Assembly: GCA_037349105.1 (NCBI GenBank)
Contig: JAYJMM010000097.1
Coordinates: 930,001-994,000, forward strand
Direction: 5' to 3'
DNA: 64,000 nucleotides
Source of the DNA: Limnomonas spitsbergensis
Lineage: Eukaryota; Chlorophyta; Chlorophyceae; Chlamydomonadales
The position numbers and the translations under genes are program-made. Shown in pieces: positions 52,201-63,559 of this stretch (its first letter is position 1; every line of letters begins with the position of its first letter). The notes under the pieces were generated by a model that was not told where the DNA came from, searched no databases, and saw only the letters and a program-made list of their open reading frames with translations.

Positions 52201-55200
52201 TGGAAGAGGGAACTGGTGGCGGAGGAGGTCAGATTGCGCTGGTGGAAGGGGGGAATGGTGGCGGAGGAGGTCAGAGTGCGCTGGATGGAAGGGGGGACTG
52301 ATGGCAGAGGAGGTCAGATTGCGCTAGGGGATGGGGGAACTGGTGGCGGAGGAGGTCAGAGTGCGCTGGATGGAGGGGGACTGGTGGCGAAGGAGGTCAG
52401 ATTTCGCTAGGGGAAGGGGGGAATGGTGGCGGAGGAGGTCAGATTGCCCTGGTGGGAGAGGGGAAAGTGGCGGAGGAGGTCAGAGTGCGCTGGGTAAAGG
52501 GGGGTCTGATGGCGGAGGAGGTCAGATTGCGCTGGTGGAAGGGGGGAATGGTGGCGGAGGAGGTCAGATTGCGCTGGTGGAAGGGTGGAATGGTGGCGGA
52601 GGAGGTCAGAGTGCGCTGGGTGGAGGGGGACTGGTGGCGGAGGAGGTCAGAGTGCGTTGGTGGAACGGGGGAATGGTGACGGAGGAGGTCAGATTGCGCT
52701 GGGTGGAGGGGGACTGGTGGCGGAGGACGTCAGATTGCCCTGGTGGAAGGGGGGGAAGTGGCGGAGGAGGTCAGAGTGCGCTGGGTAAAGGGGGGTCTGA
52801 TGGCGGAAGAGGTCAGATTGCGCTGGTGGAAGGGGGGAATGGTGGCGGAGGAGGTCAGAGTGCGCTGAGTGGGGGGGGGCATGTGGCGGAGGAGGTCAGA
52901 GTGCGCTGGATGGAAGGGGGGACTGATGGCAGAGGAGGTCAGATTGGGCTGGTGGAAGGGGGAACTGGTGGTGGAGGAGGTCAAAGTGCGCTGGTGGAGG
53001 GGGACTGGTGGCGGAGGAGGTCAGGTTGCGCTGGTGGAAGGGGGGACTGGTGGCGGAGGAGGTCAGAGTGCGCTGGATGGAGGGGGGGAATGGTGGCGGA
53101 GGAGGTCAGAGTGCACTGGGTGGAAGAGGGAACTGGTGGCGGAGGAGGTCAGAGTGCGCTGGATGGAGGGGGACTGGTGGCGAAGGAGGTCAGATTGCGC
53201 TGGTGGAAGGGGGGAATGGTGGCGGAGGAGGCCAGATTGCCCTGGTGGAAGGGGGGGAAGTGGCAGAGGAGGTCAGAGTGCGCTGGGTAAAGGGGGGTCT
53301 GATGGCGGAAGAGGTCAGAGTGCGCTGGTGGAAGGGGGAACTGGTGGTGGAGGAGGTCAGAGTGCGCTGGATGGAAGGGGGGACTGATGGCAGAGGAGGT
53401 CAGATTGCGCTGGTGGAAGGGGGAACTGGTGGTGGAGGAGGTCAAAGTGCGCTGGTGGAGGGGGACTGGTGGCGGACGAGGTCAGGTTGCGCTGGTGGAA
53501 GGGGGGAATGGTGGCGGAGGAGGTCAGAGTGCGCTGGATGGAGGGGGTTCTGGTGGCGGAGGAGGTCAGAGTGCGCTGGGGGAGGCGGGGCTAGTGGCGG
53601 AGGAGGTCAGATTGCGCTGGTGGAAGGGGGGAATGGTGGCGGAGGAGGTCAGAGTGCGCTGAGTGGGGGGGGGCATGTGGCGGAGGAGGTCAGAGTGCGC
53701 TGGATGGAAGGGGGGACTGATGGCAGAGGAGGTCAGATTGGGCTGGTGGAAGGGGGAACTGGTGGTGGAGGAGGTCAAAGTGCGCTGGTGGAGGGGGACT
53801 GGTGGCGGAGGAGGTCAGGTTGCGCTGGTGGAAGGGGGGAATGGTGGCGGAGGAGGTCAGAGTGCACTGGGTGGAAGAGGGAACTGGTGGCGGAGGAGGT
53901 CAGAGTGCGCTGGATGGAGGGGGACTGGTGGCGAAGGAGGTCAGATTGCGCTGGTGGAAGGGGGGAATGGTGGCGGAGGAGGCCAGATTGCCCTGGTGGA
54001 AGGGGGGGAAGTGGCAGAGGAGGTCAGAGTGCGCTGGGTAAAGGGGGGTCTGATGGCGGAAGAGGTCAGAGTGCGCTGGTGGAAGGGGGAACTGGTGGTG
54101 GAGGAGGTCAGAGTGCGCTGGATGGAAGGGGGGACTGATGGCAGAGGAGGTCAGATTGCGCTGGTGGAAGGGGGAACTGGTGGTGGAGGAGGTCAAAGTG
54201 CGCTGGTGGAGGGGGACTGGTGGCGGACGAGGTCAGGTTGCGCTGGTGGAAGGGGGGAATGGTGGCGGAGGAGGTCAGAGTGCGCTGGATGGAGGGGGTT
54301 CTGGTGGCGGAGGAGGTCAGAGTGCGCTGGGGGAGGCGGGGCTAGTGGCGGAGGAGGTCAGATTGCGCTGGTGGAAGGGGGGAATGGTGGCGGAGGAGGT
54401 CAGAGTGCGCTGAGTGGGGGGGGGCATGTGGCGGAGGAGGTCAGAGTGCGCTGGATGGAAGGGGGGACTGATGGCAGAGGAGGTCAGATTGGGCTGGTGG
54501 AAGGGGGAACTGGTGGTGGAGGAGGTCAAAGTGCGCTGGTGGAGGGGGACTGGTGGCGGAGGAGGTCAGGTTGCGCTGGTGGAAGGGGGGAATGGTGGCG
54601 GAGGAGGTCAGAGTGCGCTGGATGGAGGGGGTTCTGGTGGCGGAGGAGGTCAGAGTGCGCTGGGGGAGGCGGGGCTAGTGGCAAAGGAGGTCAAAGTGCG
54701 CTGGTGGAAGGAGGAACTGGTGGCGGAGGAGGTCAGAGTGCGCTAGGGGTAGGGGGGATTGGTGGCGGAGGAGGTCAGATTGCGCTGGTGGAAGGAGGGG
54801 ATGGTGACGGAGGAGGTCAGAGTGCGCTGGGTGGAGGGGGGACTGGTGACACTAGAGGAGGTCAGATTGCTCTGGTGGAGGGGGACTGGTGACAGAGGAG
54901 GTCATAGTGCGCTGGGTGGAAGGGGGGAAAGTGGCGGAGGAGGTCAGAGTGCGCTGGGTGGAAGAGGGAACTGGTGGCGGAGGAGGTCAGATTGCGCTGG
55001 TGGAAGGGGGGAATGGTGGCGGAGGAGGTCAGAGTGCGCTGGATGGAAGGGGGGACTGATGGCAGAGGAGGTCAGATTGCGCTAGGGGATGGGGGAACTG
55101 GTGGCGGAGGAGGTCAGAGTGCGCTGGATGGAGGGGGACTGGTGGCGAAGGAGGTCAGATTTCGCTAGGGGAAGGGGGGAATGGTGGCGGAGGAGGTCAG

Positions 55201-56950
55201 ATTGCCCTGGTGGGAGAGGGGAAAGTGGCGGAGGAGGTCAGAGTGCGCTGGGTAAAGGGGGGTCTGATGGCGGAGGAGGTCAGATTGCGCTGGTGGAAGG
55301 GGGGAATGGTGGCGGAGGAGGTCAGATTGCGCTGGTGGAAGGGTGGAATGGTGGCGGAGGAGGTCAGAGTGCGCTGGGTGGAGGGGGACTGGTGGCGGAG
55401 GAGGTCAGAGTGCGTTGGTGGAAGGGGGGAATGGTGACGGAGGAGGTCAGATTGCGCTGGGTGGAGGGGGACTGGTGGCGGAGGACGTCAGATTGCCCTG
55501 GTGGAAGGGGGGGAAGTGGCGGAGGAGGTCAGAGTGCGCTGGGTAAAGGGGGGTCTGATGGCGGAAGAGGTCAGATTGCGCTGGTGGAAGGGGGGAATGG
55601 TGGCGGAGGAGGTCAGAGTGCACTGGGTGGAAGAGGGAACTGGTGGCGGAGGAGGTCAGAGTGCGCTGGATGGAGGGGGACTGGTGGCGAAGGAGGTCAG
55701 ATTGCGCTGGTGGAAGGGGGGAATGGTGGCGGAGGAGGCCAGATTGCCCTGGTGGAAGGGGGGGAAGTGGCAGAGGAGGTCAGAGTGCGCTGGGTAAAGG
55801 GGGGTCTGATGGCGGAAGAGGTCAGAGTGCGCTGGTGGAAGGGGGAACTGGTGGTGGAGGAGGTCAGAGTGCGCTGGATGGAAGGGGGGACTGATGGCAG
55901 AGGAGGTCAGATTGCGCTGGTGGAAGGGGGAACTGGTGGTGGAGGAGGTCAAAGTGCGCTGGTGGAGGGGGACTGGTGGCGGAGGAGGTCAGGTTGCGCT
56001 GGTGGAAGGGGGGAATGGTGGCGGAGGAGGTCAGAGTGCGCTGGATGGAGGGGGTTCTGGTGGCGGAGGAGGTCAGAGTGCGCTGGGGGAGGCGGGGCTA
56101 GTGGCGGAGGAGGTCAGATTGCGCTGGCGGAAGGGGGGAATGGTGGCGGAGGAGGTCAGAGTGCGCTGAGTGGGGGGGGGCATGTGGCACCAGAGGAGGT
56201 CAGAGTGCGCTGGATGGAAGGGGGGACTGATGGCAGAGGAGGTCAGATTGCGCTGGTGGAAGGGGGAACTGGTGGCGGAGGAGGTCAGAGTGCGCTGGAT
56301 GGAGGGGGTTCTGGTGGCGGAGGAGATCAGAGTGCGCTGGGGGAGGGGGGGCTAGTGGCAAAGGAGGTCAAAGTGCGCTGGTGGAAGGAGGAACTGGTGG
56401 CGGAGGAGGTCAGAGTGCGCTAGGGGTAGGGGGGATTGGTGGCGGAGGAGGTCAGATTGCGCTGGTGGAAGGAGGGGATGGTGACGGAGGAGGTCAGAGT
56501 GCGCTGGGTGGAGGGGGGACTGGTGTCACTAGAGGAGGTCAGATTGCTCTGGTGGAGGGGGACTGGTGGCAGAGGAGGTCATAGTGCGCTGGGTGGAGGG
56601 GGACTGGTGGCGGAGGAGGTCAGATTGCGCTGGTGGAAGGGGGGAATGATGGCGGAGGAGGTCAGAGTGCGTTGAGTGGGGGGGGGCATGTGGCACCAGA
56701 GGAGGTCAGATTGCGCTGGGTAAAGGGGGGTCTGATGGCGGAGGAGGTCAGATTGCGCTGGTGGAAGGGGGGAATGGTGACGGAGGAGGTCAGAGTGCGC
56801 TGGGTGGAGGGGGGAATAATGACAGAGGAGGTCAGAGTGCGCTGGGTGGAGGGGGACTGGTGGCGGAGGAGGTCATAGTGTGCTGGGTGGAGGGGGACTG
56901 GTGGCGGAGGAGGTCAGATTGCGCTGGTGGAAGGGGGAAATGGTGTGGAC
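49255..56950 (+). repeat. 42-bp G-rich minisatellite, ~7.7 kb
   Basis: The unit reads GGTGGCGGAGGAGGTCAGA, (G/T)TGCGCTGG and TGGAAGGGGGGAAT/ACT, 41-42 bp, about 180 copies. Where it is 42 bp it encodes a 14-residue GGGGQSALVEGGNG-like repeat, but unit lengths vary and frames shift. No start, splice or flanking coding sequence supports a gene. Higher-order duplication is clear: blocks at 53,149-53,778 recur at 53,900-54,529 (751 bp apart), and 52,331-52,679 recurs at 55,089-55,437 (2,758 bp apart). The purine-rich strand has many G4-6 runs and could form G-quadruplexes. Confidence 0.95.
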
Positions 56951-58745
56951 CATGGACCCTAAACTGTTTGCCCTAGACCCTGGACCGTAAGCCCTGGATC
57001 CTGGCCCGAGGACCGAGACCCTAGACCGTGGGCCCTAGACCATGGACCCTACACTGTTGGCCCCTAACCCTGGACCCTAAACCCTGGATCCTGGCCCGAG
57101 GACCAAGACCCTAGACCGTGGGCCCTAGACCATGGACCCTACACTGTTGGCCCCTAACCCTGGACCCTAAACCCTGGATCCTGGCCCGAGGACCGAGACC
57201 CTAGACGGTGGGCCCTAAACTGTTGGCCCTAGACCCTGGACCCTAAGCCCTGGATCCTGGCCCGAGGACCGAGACCCTAGACCGTGGGCCCTAGACCATG
57301 GACCCTAAACTGTTTGCCCTAGACCCAGGACCCTAAGCCCTGGATCCTGGCCCGAGGACCGAGACCCTAGACCGTGGGCCCTAGACCCTGGACCCTAACT
57401 GTTTGCCCTAGACCCTGGACCCTAAGCCCTGGATCCTGGCCCGAGGACCAAGACCCTAGACCGTGGGCCCTAGACCATGGACCCTAAACTGTTTGCCCTA
57501 GACCCTGGACCCGAAGCCCTGGATCCTGGTCCGAGGACCGAGACCCTAGACCGTGGGCCCTAGACCATGGACCCTAAACTGTTTGCCCTAGACCCTGGAC
57601 CGTAAGCCCTGGATCCTGGCCCGAGGACCGAGACCCTAGACCGTGGGCCCTAGACCATGGACCCTAAACTGTTTGCCCTAGACCCAGGACCCTAAGCCCT
57701 GGATCCTGGCCCGAGGACCGAGACCCTAGACCGTGGGCCCTAGACCATGGACCCTAACTGTTTGCCCTAGACCCTGGACCCTAAGCCCTGGATCCTGGCC
57801 CGAGGACCAAGACCCTAGACCGTGGGCCCTAGACCATGGACCCTAAACTGTTTGCCCTAGACCCTGGACCCGAAGCCCTGGATCCTGGTCCGAGGACCGA
57901 GACCCTAGACCGTGGGCCCTAGACCATGGACCCTAAACTGTTTGCCCTAGACCCTGGACCGTAAGCCCTGGATCCTGGCCCGAGGACCGAGACCCTAGAC
58001 CATGGGCCCTAGACCATGGACCCTAAACTGTTTGCCCTAGACCCTGGACCCTAAGCCCTGGATCCTGGCCCGAGGACCGAGACCCTAGACCGTGGGCCCT
58101 AGACCATGGACCCTACACTGTTGGCCCCTAACCCTGGACCCTAAACCCTGGATCCTGGCCCGAGGACCGAGACCCTAGACCGTGGGCCCTAAACTGTTGG
58201 CCCCTAACCCTGGACCCTAAGCCCTGGATCCTGGCCCGAGGACCGAGACCCTAGACCATGGGCTCTAGACCATGGACCCTAAACTGTTTGCCCTAGACCC
58301 TGGACCGTAAGCCCTGGATCCTGGCCCGAGGACCGAGACCCTAGACCGTGGGCCCTAGACCATGGACCCTAACCTGTTGGCCCCTAACCCTGGACCCTAA
58401 ACCCTGGATCCTGGCCCTAGGACCGAGACCCTAGACAGAGCCCTAAACTGTTGGCCCTAGACCCTGGACCCTAAGCCCTGGATCCTGGCCCGAGGACCGA
58501 GACCCTAGACCGTGGGCCCTAGACCATGGACCCTAACCGTTTGCCCTAGACCCTGGACCCTAAGCCCTGGATCCTGGCCCGAGGACCGAGACCCTAGACC
58601 GTGGGCCCTAGACCATGGACCCTAAACTGTTTGCCCTAGACCCTGGACCCTAAGCCCTGGATCCTGGCCCGAGGACCGAGACCCTAGACCGTGGGCCCTA
58701 GACCATGGACCCTAAACTGTTTGCCCTAGTTTCCCAAGCCCTAGT
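56951..58745 (+). repeat. 90-bp CCCTAGACC/CCCTAAAC minisatellite (~20 copies)
   Basis: The unit contains ATGGACCCTAAACTGTTTG, CCCTAGACCCTGGACC, CTAAGCCCTGGATCCTGGCC, CGAGGACCGAGACCC and TAGACCGTGGGCCCTAGACC, close to 90 bp. Some units lack a ~20 bp block. Repeated CCCTAAA and CCCTAGA words recall plant/algal telomere repeats, but the array is internal and irregular. It abuts the 42-bp array directly. Confidence 0.93.
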
Positions 58746-58799
58746 TTCCCAAGCCGTGGACTCTAGACCCTGGCCTGAGGAAAGTGACACCGTACACAT

Positions 58800-59760
58800 T
58801 ATTTCTGGACCTAAGCTTCAACCTGACCCAACATATGGCACAGTACCTATGACCCGTACATGAACGTGAAGTGCAGAATCCCCGAAGATGAACCTCACCG
58901 TTCATGGAACAGTTGTCATTGCCTTCTTCTTCTTCTCGCGATCCCGTCTTTCTTTGCCGAGGTGGTGGTACTTGAATGGGCGCGGCCCAGGCACCAGGGC
59001 AGTCTCAGGCCGTAGCGGCGGCAAGGCCGCTGCACGCCCGGGCATTACGACAGTTGATGGTACAACATCTGAATTGAAAGGAGAGGTGAAATAAGTAGTA
59101 GATGATAAAGAGTCAAGAGAAGGTGATGTTCAGTGAAGAGAATGTGGAGGAGGGGCTGGTATGGAGAACTGGAGATCATGGTACGGGCCGACTTGCCACA
59201 AAATAACATCCTTGTTTGTACATGTTTTCTAGACCTTAACCGTGATCCTGACCCGACAGATTGCACAGTACCTATGACCCCAAACATGAACTTTGAGGCA
59301 GAATCCCGAAAGATTAACCTCACCATTAATGGGAACACTTTTCACAGCCTTCGTCTTCTCACGATCCCGTATTTTTTTGCCGAGCCGGTAGTACTTCGAT
59401 GGTCCCAGCCCAGGCACCAGGTCAGTCACAGGCCCTAGCAGCGGCAAGGCTGTTGCCGGTGCAGGCACCACGGCAGTCGATGGTACAACATCTGAATTGA
59501 AAGGAGAGTTGGGGTCAAGAGTTGGTGAAGGTTTCAGTCAGAGGTTTTAGTCAGGATGAGGTTGAGGTTAGTCAAGATAAGATTGTCACCAGATTACACA
59601 TGAATATTGTTTGGATATGAATCATGGACCTAAACATTGGGCTAAACCCTGGCTTGATAAATTGCACATAAGCTATGACCCCATACATGAACTTAATGCA
59701 GAATCCCCGAAGATGATGAACCTCACCATGCCGACGCTGGTACACTCCCCACGAGGCACC
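58800..59760 (+). repeat. Degenerate ~400-bp repeat, three copies
   Basis: Copies begin near 58,808, 59,233 and 59,627. Shared blocks are GCACAGTACCTATGACCC, ACATGAAC(G/T)T, GCAGAATCCC(C)GAA, AACCTCACC, TTCTCGCGATCCCGT and GATGGTACAACATCTGAATT. The third copy is truncated after AACCTCACC. Scattered GACCCTAGACCGT words at about 59,780-59,815 belong to the neighbouring 90-bp family. Confidence 0.75.
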
Positions 59761-59899
59761 CTCAACCAGGACCATGACATGGACCCTAGACCGTTATTGT
59801 GGACCCTAGACCGTGGACCTTGGCATTTGACAGTGTTTACGGGTTTGATCGCTTTGAATTTTAGGTGTAGTGTGGACATTTGTGGGCAGATGAAGGTCA

Positions 59900-61880
59900 A
59901 CCAGTACCAGTAGTTGTGTTGGGACGGTACTGGTGGGTACCGGGCCCTACCTCTCTGGGGAAAGGATATTGGTCAAGTTTAGGAAAGGCAGGAAAGTCAA
60001 TCATTTATTGTCACTGGTACACAGTTTAGCGGATTATTTTCAAGTCGACACGCACAAATAACGTAGTTAGGCCAATGGGTGACAAGCCCATGGACGATGT
60101 GGCATAAGCGCTTGCACGCTGAGATATGCACATGAAAGCTGATGATGCGCAAGCAAGCTAACACATGTCGCACTTGAAATGATCGGCCAGCGCCGGGAGG
60201 CAGGACTCACCTTTACGTGAGTGCGCTACTGACGACTGATCCATGCTTATTCAGTTCCGAGCGATGGCAATGATTTGACGTGACGGGACTCGAATGTATT
60301 TGATTTTGTATGGTTCTGGAGCTAGCCAGGCCGTACAAAGCTCGGATAACCTCTTGCAGACGCAATCTCTACGTTGGGTATGATTTGTCGACAGCTCTGT
60401 AATATAAGGAGCTTTGTTACTCTGTCATCATTGCGTCTTGTCCCTGATTGCCTCATGTTCATAGCTTGAATCTGTCGAGGACTCTTGGGGATCGGTTACT
60501 GACTCAACTTTGACTCGGACTTCAGGACCGGGGCTTACAGATTTAAACTAAAACATGCTAATGCCAAACATCTGCTCGATTGCTCGTTTGGTCGCTAACG
60601 TGCTTGCTTGCCTTTCGGCCCTTCATCCAGCGATCTGACCCGACAGCCAGGAAGCATGCTTGTCCTCCGTTTTGGTAAGTGGATTACATATTACCTGACA
60701 TTATAATGCAAATCGTCTGCCACATGTGTGCCAGCCATGCAGCTCACCATCCAGCCTTGACTCTTGCATGCATGCTGCCATGGCAGGATTGATTGGTGGC
60801 GTGCCTGTCTGCTAGCAGCTTGCCTGCCACTAGCGTACCTGCCAATTTGCCATGCACAGTGCATGCTTCAAGCATATGTGCCCTGCCACATGCAGAAGTG
60901 TACCGGTCATAAGGCTTGGATGACATGCCAGGACGTGCCTATCTGCCATGCGCTTGCCTGCCACAAGCATCTAGTAGGACGGGTCCACGTGGTCAAGCTC
61001 ATCATTTTACAACAGTACGTGATGGTCTGCCTCATAATGTGCACTTGAATCTCTAGCAACCACATATGGCCATTAGCACTCTGGCCATGATAGCCATGAC
61101 CACATTTTACGCAGCTGAATGCTTTGCCCCCCACCCCAAATGCAGGTACCAAAGCAATTGCGTTGCGTTGTGGTTTATTATAATGCTTGCTTCACCATTG
61201 GCCACTGTTGATCAGGCATGGTGACCTCTAGTTGTCACCTTCAACGTCACCCCACTCAATAACACACTTTTCAGGTAAGCTTGGAGATATGCATGTATGT
61301 TTGCTTTGCTTGGGACCAGTCATGCATCCAGACCAAAGCTTAACACCATGGCTATCTACTTTTACACTCACACACTCTGAGAAACGGTACGCTTCATTAC
61401 CCTGCCTCCACCATTGTCTTTGTCACCTTGACTTTGGCGTAGCTACCGTTCATTGAAGCGTCGGTGAGTTAACAGGCCATTCACGATTTGTCGCTGAAAA
61501 GCAAATGTGCACCGCTTGAGCTGAATTTTGGATTTGACCCCAAATCTCCAGGTGGTCACATACGAGGAAGCTTAGTTCGAAGAGCAGCATGAATATCATG
61601 GCCAAGCATCACAATGTGTACGAAGAGATGTACAAACTATTTTTTTTTAGTACGGAGATGACATGGTGCATCGAATTGTTTGGCTACCGGTATTTTTGTG
61701 TTCACATCCAATTAATATGAATTAACCAAACAATATTTTCGACTCGTATCATCCTAGCAGTCCTTTGGGGTGATATTTCAATTTTGTTCCTCTCACATTT
61801 GTCTCCCCTTTGTTTACTTCTGACTTGTGCATGGCTAGACTAGCTAGACTCTAGTGCGTCTGAGGGGCATGTAGGGGAAT
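59900..61880. other. No recognisable gene
   Basis: The sequence is of normal complexity with short open frames only. TGCCTGCC/GCATGC-rich wording appears at 60,720-60,970. I see no tRNA, transposase or reverse transcriptase. Short exons would be missed by eye. Confidence 0.35.
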
Positions 61881-61889
61881 CATCAGACT

Positions 61890-62060
61890 TCCTTTCCTGT
61901 TGTGGGGGGCAGGTCTTTCCCGTTTCCTTTGTTTTACATGTTCTCCTTTTCCCTCATGCCCTCAGTTTTATTTTCAACCATCCTAACAGTTTAGTGCCCA
62001 CACGGCCGAGCCTGATGGAGCTAGGCCCAGAGTACCCAGAGATGTAATGTAACCGACTGG
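61890..62060 (+). repeat. Dispersed GGGCGCCC repeat, degenerate copy
   Basis: A pyrimidine lead (TTTCCCGTTTCCTTTG...TTCTCCTTTTCCC), then AGTGCCCACACGGCCGAGCC, AGGCCCAGAG and GATGTAATGTAACCGAC. Same layout as the copies at 29.6-30.5 kb. Confidence 0.6.
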
Positions 62061-62089
62061 CCAACATCACGACCATGCACTGACATGAA

Positions 62090-62630
62090 ACGTAACATTG
62101 CTACCAATTAAAAACGTAGCACTCTTACCAGTCCACAATGTAGCACACCTACCAGTCAACAGTGTAGCACTCCTACCAGTGCACATTGTAGCACTGCTAC
62201 CAGTCAACAGTGTAGCACACCTACCAGTGCACATTGTAGCACACCTACCAGTCAACAGTGTAGCACTGCTACCAGTCAACAGTGTAGCACACCTACCAGT
62301 CAACAGTGTAGCACTGCTACCAGTCAACAGCGTAGCACTCCTACCAGTCAACAGTGTAGCACTCCTACCAGTCAACAGTGTAGCATTCCTATCAGTGCAC
62401 ATTGTAGCACTGCTACCAAGGCTCCTACAGCCCATATGTAGGAGCCGGTTTGTAGCACTGCTACATATCATGAGATATGTAGGACATTTGTAGCAAGCAA
62501 TCGCACTGCTACAAGCATTGCTACATTTTGTAGGAATTCCTACATATTCTCCTACAGAATGAGTTCCCATGCCAAATTAAAGCTGTAGGAGACGTGTAGC
62601 ACTGCTATAGTACTACTACAAGGGGGGTCA
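62090..62630. repeat. Right subterminal array (24-bp GTAGCACTSCTACC units)
   Basis: From 62,095 to 62,420 a 24-bp unit, ACCAGTCAACAGTGTAGCAC + TCCT or TGCT, repeats about 13 times. Further GTAGCACTGCTAC and TGTAGGA palindromes run to 62,630. Because 24 is a multiple of three, both strands show an 8-residue repeat frame (LPVNSVAL), an artefact. The same words occur inside the left end at 47,075-47,250. Confidence 0.85.
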
Positions 62631-62642
62631 CAATTCACAGTG

Positions 62643-62707
62643 AGAGCCTTGCGAGAGGGGCTGGAAATCGAGGTTGGTACTGTCAATGATGGTGACCTTG
62701 TGTTTGA
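62643..62707 (+). pseudogene. Exon-like fragment right of the CACTA-like element
   Basis: The frame reads RALREGLEIEVGTVNDGDLV and ends TTTGA just before a GTGAGT donor at 62,708. This looks like the 3' end of an exon. It may be the continuation of the fragment at 46,822-47,056. Too short to identify. Confidence 0.35.
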
Positions 62708-62799
62708 GTGAGTCTCTGATTGACAGCAGTGCCCCTTCACTGATTTTTAATCATACCAGGATTAATTGTACAATGATACAATCTTTTGTATCTACTGAC

Positions 62800-63030
62800 T
62801 CGTGCGCTGCTCTCGGGCGCTTCCACTCTTGCCCCTGACCGCTACATTGCACCTAAATTCTCCGTTGCTCTGGACTGGTGTGTTTTCTGAGCACTGCTCT
62901 TTGCCCTGACCGCTTTCTAGCTTACGTACCAGTGCTAGTATTTTTAATCACCGCAGTACCGCACTGGCGCCTGACCGCTCTATTTATGTTAAACTAGTAT
63001 ATTTAAGCACCGTTCTTGCATCTGACCGGT
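62800..63030 (+). repeat. Degenerate (C)CTGACCGCT repeat
   Basis: TTGCCCCTGACCGCT, TTGCCCTGACCGCTTT, GCGCCTGACCGCTCTA and TGCATCTGACCGGTCT recur every ~60-100 bp with GCAC(T/C)G words before them. Confidence 0.5.
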
Positions 63031-63213
63031 CTGTGAAGTTTTTTGTGAAGTTTTTACAATCCATCAGAGCATCACATTTGATGCATGGGACCTGTGCCCG
63101 AAAACCGGTACATGCACTTGATACACTAGGACATAAAGCGAAAACCAGTGACCCGCTTGGGCAAGCAACTAGCACACAACCACGACAGTGGCGTGGGAAT
63201 GAACCCCATAGTG
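63030..63213 (-). repeat. Cys-motif repeat family, copy 4
   Basis: The minus frame reads LVACPSGSLVFALCPSVSSA, CTGFRAQVPCIKCD, DCKNF. Compare 25,742-25,925 and the two + copies at 1 and 26,370. TTTTTGTGAAGTTTTTACA borders the family. Confidence 0.6.
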
Positions 63214-63282
63214 CAGAAGATAAGCCCCGTCATAAAACTTGACGTGGGTGCAATAGAGTTCGGTTGAGAACCACCTAGAGAA

Positions 63283-63537
63283 TTAGGGGGGAGACGGGGG
63301 ATTTGGCAAAGTTTTGAGATGATTCTCTCTTTTCATCCACTGAAAGATAAGATAACCAAATTTCTTCCATAACATAGATGCAGAAACCTCTGCATTTAAC
63401 TTGCCCCATCTTCCATTTGCGTACCGTTTCATGGCCTCATCCTCATCCTCTAGGTCATTATGGAAAGTGAGGTTAAATTGAAATCGAAGGTCTGTGTAGA
63501 TCGGGAAGTACATCATGTGAAGCTCATCCGCCCGACA
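63283..63537 (-). pseudogene. Unidentified coding fragment
   Basis: The minus frame reads CRADELHMMYFPIYTDLRFQ, FNLTFHNDLEDEDEAMKRYA, then KKFGYLIFQWMKRENHLKTL, and ends at TAA. The composition is aromatic and charged, not repeat-like, and it is open upstream of its first ATG (63,516). It could be an exon of a host gene or transposase. I do not recognise it. Confidence 0.35.
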
Positions 63538-63559
63538 TTTAAGATTGCTTTAGGAAAGG

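Larger units (their letters stand above)
47054..62642. mobile_element. CACTA (EnSpm)-type element, 15.6 kb, no transposase seen
   Basis: The left end reads AGA-CACTGTGAATT, then CTACCCCCCCTTGTAGCAC. The right end, read inward on the minus strand, is CACTGTGAATT, then GTGACCCCCCTTGTAGTAG. The base triplet AGA flanks both ends directly (47,051-47,053 and 62,643-62,645). Inverted repeats beginning CACT(A/G), a 3-bp target duplication and subterminal repeats are the CACTA hallmarks. Related GTAGCACTGCTAC and TGTAGGAGTCCTAC palindromes lie inside both ends (47,075-47,250 and 62,090-62,630). The interior holds LINE debris and minisatellites but no Tnp2-like ORF, so it is non-autonomous or decayed. 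Two independent short relatives in opposite orientation would be an alternative, but the matching AGA argues against it. Confidence 0.6.

Noticed and set aside
49450..56423. Many 100-450-residue GGGGQSAL-type proteins
   Set aside because: Frames of the ~42-bp minisatellite. Unit length varies so frames change, and no flanking coding sequence or start supports translation.
62095..62420. CRISPR array
   Set aside because: The 24-bp units are contiguous with no unique spacers, and the genome is eukaryotic.
62067..62570. Proteins with LPVNSVAL or LLTGRSAT repeats on both strands
   Set aside because: A 24-bp tandem unit keeps both strands open. It is better explained as transposon subterminal repeats.
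46860..62707. A single host exon restored by joining the flanks at GTG
   Set aside because: The GTG join gives an attractive peptide, but the terminal repeats and the AGA duplication place the break 7 bases earlier, so the attractive frame does not follow from simple excision.
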